A stretch of DNA of 7,948 bases from Gammaproteobacteria bacterium. Lineage in GTDB: Bacteria > Pseudomonadota > Gammaproteobacteria > Pseudomonadales > Azotimanducaceae. Shown piece by piece: positions 4,975-7,948 of the stretch (position 1 is the stretch's first letter; the number at the start of each line of letters is the position of its first letter). Both the position numbers and the translations under genes were made by a program. The notes under the pieces are model-generated. The model searched no databases. It worked only from the letters and a program-made list of their open reading frames with translations, and was not told where the DNA came from. The stretch lies in contig VXNE01000563.1 of the NCBI GenBank assembly GCA_009840715.1, positions 1-7,948 on the forward strand, given 5' to 3'.

Positions 4975-6119
4975 GCCTCATGGCATGGCTCCGCCGCCTG
5001 GACGCGAGGATCGCGGGCAAGGGCAGGGACGGCGGACACGCGCCGCTGTCCGGCGATCCGGTGGGCCTGCCCGGGCGGTTCCGGCGCGGCCTGTCCTTCG
5101 GGGCGGCGGCGCGTGCGGAGACCTGGCAGCTCCTGGCCGACGTGACGGAGGCTGGGGTGGAGATCGGCGGCGCGGTCGAGACCGTCATCGGGACCTGCCG
5201 CCGGTCCGGGCGGACGGGCAGGGCGCTGGTGCTCGCCGAGATGCGGGCCGGCCTTCTCAACAACAACCCGGGGGGGCGGCTCGCGCCCTACGTCTCGGCG
5301 CCGGAGCGGCTCCTGCTCGACGGGGTGGCGAGCCGGAACGCCGACGCGCTCCTGAACGGCGCGGCGCGGCTTCTGCGGAACCGGATGGCGCTCAGGAAGG
5401 CGCTCCTGGAAGCGGTCGCGATGCCGGTCCTGCTCGGGTTCGGCCTCCTGGGCCTGGTGCTGTTCTTCGGGCTGGAGCTCCTGCCCGCGTTCGCGCAGAT
5501 CATGGACCTCGACGCCCTTCCCCCGCTGCAGGCGGCCGCGGTCGCCGTGACGCTGGCGATCTCGGGCAACCCGCTCGCGCTGGCGTTCTGGCTCGCCGGG
5601 ACCGCGGCCGCGCTGGCGCTGCTCATGCTGTACTGGACGGGGCCCGGGCGGGCATTCGCCGACCGGTTCCCGCCGTTCTCGGTGATGCGGCTGCAGGCCG
5701 GCACGAGCTTTCTCTTCGCGCTGACGGAGTACGGACAGGCCGGCGTCGGGATCACGCCGAAGCTCCTGGAGGAGATGGCGAACGCCAGCGGGCGCTACGG
5801 GGCGTCCCGGATCCGGGCGCTGGTCCCGCACCTGGAGCGGACCGGCAACCTCGGGACGGCGGCGCTGGCGGCCGGGCAGGGTTTCCCGGACGACGAGCTG
5901 GCGGCCGTCCTGGAGGTGCTCCTGGCCCACGAGGGCGGAGTCGAGCGCGCGGGCGGGTTCCTGGAGCGGCGGCTGGAGCGGATCGAGGGCAACGTGAAGG
6001 CGCGGATGGCGGCGCTCAACGTCGTGCTGATGGTCGCGATCGCCGCCGCGCTGCTGGCGCTGATGTCCGTCGCGCTGCCCCTCGTCGAGCAGCTGCAGGC
6101 CGCGACGGCGCTCCGATGA
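4971..6119 (+). CDS. pilR: PilR-type (PilC/GspF family) inner-membrane platform protein
   Basis: A 382-aa T2SSF-domain membrane protein. In this family it forms the inner-membrane platform on which the assembly ATPase acts to extrude pilin. A basic N-terminal cytoplasmic part (1-148) holds the helical domain WQLLADVTEAGVEIGGAVE. Membrane helices lie at about 150-172 (MPVLLGFGLLGLVLFFGLEL) and 193-223 (AVTLAISG...ALALLMLYW), then a second cytoplasmic domain (about 230-340, FALTEYGQAGVGITPKLLEE), then a last membrane helix at about 346-368 (LNVVLMVAIAAALLALMSV). The repeated helical domain and this topology are those of GspF/PilC proteins. Two starts are possible, 4962 and 4971. The latter is chosen because it gives the 4-nt ATGA overlap seen along the operon and leaves room for the AAGGG/GGAAG ribosome-binding site. 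It is co-expressed with pilQ. Confidence 0.9.
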   Translation: MSLMAWLRRLDARIAGKGRDGGHAPLSGDPVGLPGRFRRGLSFGAAARAETWQLLADVTEAGVEIGGAVETVIGTCRRSGRTGRALVLAEMRAGLLNNNPGGRLAPYVSAPERLLLDGVASRNADALLNGAARLLRNRMALRKALLEAVAMPVLLGFGLLGLVLFFGLELLPAFAQIMDLDALPPLQAAAVAVTLAISGNPLALAFWLAGTAAALALLMLYWTGPGRAFADRFPPFSVMRLQAGTSFLFALTEYGQAGVGITPKLLEEMANASGRYGASRIRALVPHLERTGNLGTAALAAGQGFPDDELAAVLEVLLAHEGGVERAGGFLERRLERIEGNVKARMAALNVVLMVAIAAALLALMSVALPLVEQLQAATALR

Positions 6120-6163
6120 CCGCGCACGGACGGACCCCCTGGAGACAGTCAAGGAGAAGGGAC

Positions 6164-6202
6164 ATGAGACACGGAAAAAGACCAAGCCGCGCGGGCGGCG
6201 AG
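6164..6202. repeat. Diverged copy of the pilS gene start
   Basis: Aligns without gaps to 6337-6375, about 30 of 39 bases identical by hand count; the first 10 bases (ATGAGACACG) are identical. The upstream purine box AAGGAGAAGG is also shared (6151-6160 and 6318-6327), but it lies 3 nt before the ATG in this copy and 9 nt before it in pilS. Confidence 0.7.
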
Positions 6203-6340
6203 ACTCCCGGGATCGGCAAGGGCGGAACCTGCGACATCGGCTCCGAACCGTTCCGCAAGGCCTGCGCGCTGCTGCCGGACGGCAAGGTCCTGCCCGTTAC
6301 GCCCTGCCTCACGGCGGAAGGAGAAGGAGGAACGACATGA
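6164..6340 (+). CDS. Mini-ORF B: 58-aa chimera of the pilS start and a pilQ N-terminal segment
   Basis: Codons 1-12 (MRHGKRPSRAGG) copy the start of the downstream pilin gene, MRHEGTPGRAGG. Codons 13-52 copy ATPase codons 51-90 without gaps: 95/120 bases and 28/40 residues identical by hand count, with the shared core FRKACALLPDG. Codons 53-58 (GEGGTT) are the purine-rich ribosome-binding region of pilS, and the stop overlaps the pilin ATG by 4 nt. The ATG at 6164 has its own good site, AAGGAG, 7 nt upstream. An in-frame ATG at 6116, overlapping the pilR stop, would give 74 aa. The plan is the same as mini-ORF A but with a different ATPase segment and more divergence. Three Cys are present where PilQ has one; two arise at PilQ Tyr positions. 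It could be a relic, a coupling leader or a functional small protein; no independent function is recognisable. Confidence 0.5.
   Translation: MRHGKRPSRAGGETPGIGKGGTCDIGSEPFRKACALLPDGKVLPVTPCLTAEGEGGTT
6200..6319. repeat. Diverged copy of pilQ codons 51-90
   Basis: Aligns without gaps to 3196-3315 with 25 mismatches in 120 bases by hand count (79%). No indels and no stops. Eight changed codons are silent and twelve change the residue. Confidence 0.9.
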
Positions 6341-6963
6341 GACACGAAGGGACACCGGGCCGCGCAGGCGGCGGGGCAGCGGCCGTGGCCGCGCCTCCCG
6401 GCGCGGCCGCCGCCTCTCGCGGGCACCGGCGCCGACTGCCGCGCCGCAGGCGGCGGGGCATGGTCAACGTCCTGCTCACGGTCGCCATCGCGGCCATCGT
6501 GATCGGGGCGATGGTCGGGATCTTCATCACGTCGGGCGCCGGGCTCCGCACCTCGAACCTGCAGACGACGATAACCGCGCTCGCGGCCGAGATCGAGCGC
6601 GCGTTCGCGAACCGCCGGGAGTACGCTGCGGGCGACTACCACGACTTCCTGGCCCCGCGCATGCCGTCGAACGCCCAGCGCGGCGCGGTGGGATCCGAAA
6701 TCATCGTGACGCCCTGGGGCGGCGAGATCGAGGCGGGCGGCGGGGCGACCGTGGGAACCGCGGCCGCGTCGCCGAACCGGTTCTGGATCGACGTCCAGGA
6801 CCTGCCGCGGGCCGCCTGCATCACCGTCGCCGAGGCGCTGCTCGAGCAGACGAACATCGTCTCGGTGAGCGTGGACGGCACCGCAGTGACCACGAACGCG
6901 CTGATCGAGGACAATTGCGACGACGCCAACGACAACGACGTCGAAATCGTGTACCGGGGGTGA
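6337..6963 (+). CDS. pilS: PilS/BfpA-type type IVb major prepilin
   Basis: A 208-aa prepilin. A long, basic 41-residue leader ends in RRRRRG, the expected prepilin peptidase site. The mature protein would begin MVNVLLTVAIAAIVIGAMVG, a hydrophobic alpha-1 helix for membrane storage and pilus packing. The globular part shows type IVb marks: TPWGGE (T125-E130, as in the PFGGE of BfpA), FW at 149-150, LPRAAC with C161, and a second cysteine C194 in EDNCDD, giving one D-region disulfide. The C-terminus is VEIVYRG. Mature length, about 167 aa, fits PilS. Glu at position 5 of the mature protein, usual in type IV pilins, is Leu here. The ribosome-binding site GGAGG lies 7 nt upstream of the ATG. No prepilin peptidase gene is in the window. 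Confidence 0.9.
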   Translation: MRHEGTPGRAGGGAAAVAAPPGAAAASRGHRRRLPRRRRRGMVNVLLTVAIAAIVIGAMVGIFITSGAGLRTSNLQTTITALAAEIERAFANRREYAAGDYHDFLAPRMPSNAQRGAVGSEIIVTPWGGEIEAGGGATVGTAAASPNRFWIDVQDLPRAACITVAEALLEQTNIVSVSVDGTAVTTNALIEDNCDDANDNDVEIVYRG

Positions 6964-7445
6964 GCGTCGTGACGAAGCGTAACGCGCTCTTCCAGAGGCT
7001 TCCTGGGCTCCTGCGACACCCCTTGGCCGCTGGCGCGGCGGGCGGGCTCGTGACCGCAGGCATCGTCATCGCGCTGCTCGCCTCGCGCGACGGCGGACTC
7101 ATGCGTTGGGAACCGGACGCCGAGGCGATGACGACGGCCATGGCAGAGATCCGTGCGGGCGGCACAGGCACTGTCGCCAGCCCGTACGGCGACATCACCA
7201 TGGGACTCGGACGAAGGCCCGGCGTGGCCGATCCCGATGACGCTGGCTGGTTCTGGCATCGGATCGAGGGCGCGGACGCGGCCGTGTGCGAGGCCCTTGC
7301 GAGGGGGTACCTGGACCGTCCCGACATTGCGTCGCTTCGCGTGGGTCCGGTCCTTGTGACGGAAAGCGCGCCCGAGGGGCTGGCATCGGCCTGCGCAGCG
7401 CACGGCACGGTTTCCGTCGTGATGGCCTTCGGGGAAACGCTGTGA
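6960..7445 (+). CDS. Pilin-fold paralogue, probable minor pilin
   Basis: A 161-aa protein with a short basic N-terminus and one membrane helix (about 25-42, AGGLVTAGIVIALLAS). Its globular part has the same landmarks as the pilin just upstream. P75 of SPYGD and C110 are 35 apart, as are P126 and C161 in PilS. FW (98-99) is 11 before the Cys in both. The second Cys (C145) is 35 after the first against 33 in PilS, with DIASLRV matching NIVSVSV at the same offset. It lacks the long alpha-1 extension and a clear RRxRRG processing site, so it is not a simple copy. It occupies the place where IncI operons carry pilT/pilU, but shows no transglycosylase or peptidase motifs. GTG 6960 overlaps the pilS stop by 4 nt; GTG 6969 is also possible. 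A role as minor pilin or tip/priming subunit is inferred. Confidence 0.75.
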   Translation: MSVVTKRNALFQRLPGLLRHPLAAGAAGGLVTAGIVIALLASRDGGLMRWEPDAEAMTTAMAEIRAGGTGTVASPYGDITMGLGRRPGVADPDDAGWFWHRIEGADAAVCEALARGYLDRPDIASLRVGPVLVTESAPEGLASACAAHGTVSVVMAFGETL

Positions 7446-7921
7446 AGACGCCGTCTGCACGTCCTGGAAGGCATCTGCCTGTCCCGCGCCGCGCCCGCCG
7501 CGGGCTCGGCGCGCTCGCGACGGTCATGCTGCTCGCGGGCCTCCTGGCGACCGCGGCAATGAACTGGCAGCTCGCCGTGGCCGACGAGCGGATCCGGGGC
7601 CACGCCCGTCACCTGGCGGAGGCCGTGGCCTCGGAGGGCTACGCTCTGCACCACTGGCTGCACGGCGAGCGCACCGACGGCACGCTCACGGCGATCCCGG
7701 CCGAAGGGACTGCGCGGAGGCTGACGGCGGCGGAGCGGACGGACCTCGCCGCGCATTCCGCCACCGCGACGTGGCGGCGGTCCGTCGCGGACGCGACGAG
7801 ACCCGTTCTGCCGCGCGGCTGGGAGATCGTGCACGTGGTGGGCGGCGCCCCCCGCCCCCCCCCGGGCCCCCGGCGGGGGAAAAAAAAAAAGCAGCCCACC
7901 CACAAAAACCGGTATTTATAA
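7442..7921 (+). CDS. pilV: PilV-like minor pilin/adhesin, N-terminal part (3' end unreliable)
   Basis: GTG 7442 overlaps the previous stop by 4 nt. A 21-residue basic leader ends RRARRG, matching the RRRRRG of the pilin, then a hydrophobic helix (LGALATVMLLAGLLATAAMN). An alanine-rich helical region follows (about 40-70, ADERIRGHARHLAEAVASEG), then TAAERTDLAAHSATATWRRS and PRGWEIVHVVGG. This order, processing site and hydrophobic helix then helix then LTAAxLxxxG-like segment, resembles the N-terminal domain of IncI PilV, the tip adhesin. Real PilV is much longer (around 400-460 aa), so only the beginning is here. From about residue 135 the frame runs into homopolymers and a stop at 7919-7921 that are probably sequencing artefacts. 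Shufflon segments, which follow pilV in R64-like plasmids, cannot be judged. Confidence 0.6.
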   Translation: MKTPSARPGRHLPVPRRARRGLGALATVMLLAGLLATAAMNWQLAVADERIRGHARHLAEAVASEGYALHHWLHGERTDGTLTAIPAEGTARRLTAAERTDLAAHSATATWRRSVADATRPVLPRGWEIVHVVGGAPRPPPGPRRGKKKKQPTHKNRYL

Positions 7922-7948
7922 GGGGGTGGGGGAGGAAATAAAAAAAAA
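7845..7948. other. Low-complexity contig end, probably sequencing artefact
   Basis: C-runs and G-runs, then A-runs of eight or more, then an AT-rich stretch (GGTATTTATAAG), a G-run and a final A-run. Nothing else in the window has such homopolymers, and codon bias and protein similarity are lost at the same point. I see no gene or element here that can be trusted. Confidence 0.8.

Noticed and set aside
4596..6185. Long minus-strand open frame opposite pilR
   Set aside because: Low-complexity Arg/Gln/Pro product overlapping a clear PilR gene; GC-driven shadow.
7861..7921. AT-rich segment near the window end as a promoter or recombination site following pilV (shufflon start)
   Set aside because: It lies inside homopolymer-laden, unreliable sequence with no inverted repeats of the shufflon type.

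Overview
This is a GC-rich bacterial window with two oppositely oriented parts. The codon bias, a BrnT toxin paired with an HTH antitoxin, and a type IVb pilus operon of the IncI-plasmid kind all fit a high-GC proteobacterium, perhaps an alphaproteobacterium. The setting is probably accessory DNA such as a plasmid, island or prophage-like region. The lineage is inference; no marker gene is present.

Left part (about 1-1646), minus strand. Going leftward from the divergent point there are three small coiled-coil membrane proteins: a 131-aa DUF1640-like protein, a 93-aa protein and a 56-aa protein. They are followed by a BrnT-family toxin and the start of an overlapping XRE-type HTH antitoxin that runs off the window at base 1. 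The toxin has its own sigma70-like promoter, placed so that its mRNA would start at or next to the ATG (leaderless). The antitoxin has a perfect Shine-Dalgarno sequence. A 35-bp repeat (34/35 identical) links the 3' part of the 93-aa gene to the gap before brnT.

Right part (1710-window end), plus strand. This is a tightly coupled type IVb pilus operon with almost every junction a 4-nt ATGA/GTGA overlap: pilP-like secreted protein, mini-ORF A, PilQ-type assembly ATPase, PilR-type GspF/PilC platform protein, mini-ORF B, PilS/BfpA-type major pilin, a pilin-fold paralogue (probable minor pilin), and the start of a PilV-like minor pilin or adhesin. Secretin, PilM/PilO, prepilin peptidase and lytic transglycosylase are not in the window, so the pilus depends on genes elsewhere or the locus is split.

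The most unusual content is the pair of mini-ORFs at the pilP/pilQ and pilR/pilS junctions. Each is built the same way. First come 12-14 codons that are a diverged copy of the start of the gene just downstream. These are joined in frame to 40-50 codons copied from inside pilQ: codons 296-345 (P-loop to Asp box) in A and codons 51-90 in B. The last six codons form the ribosome-binding region of the next gene, and the stop overlaps that gene's start by 4 nt. I do not know of a described system with this architecture.

The last roughly 100 bases (from about 7845) are homopolymer runs unlike the rest of the window and look like a low-quality contig end, so the 3' end of the pilV-like gene is not reliable.
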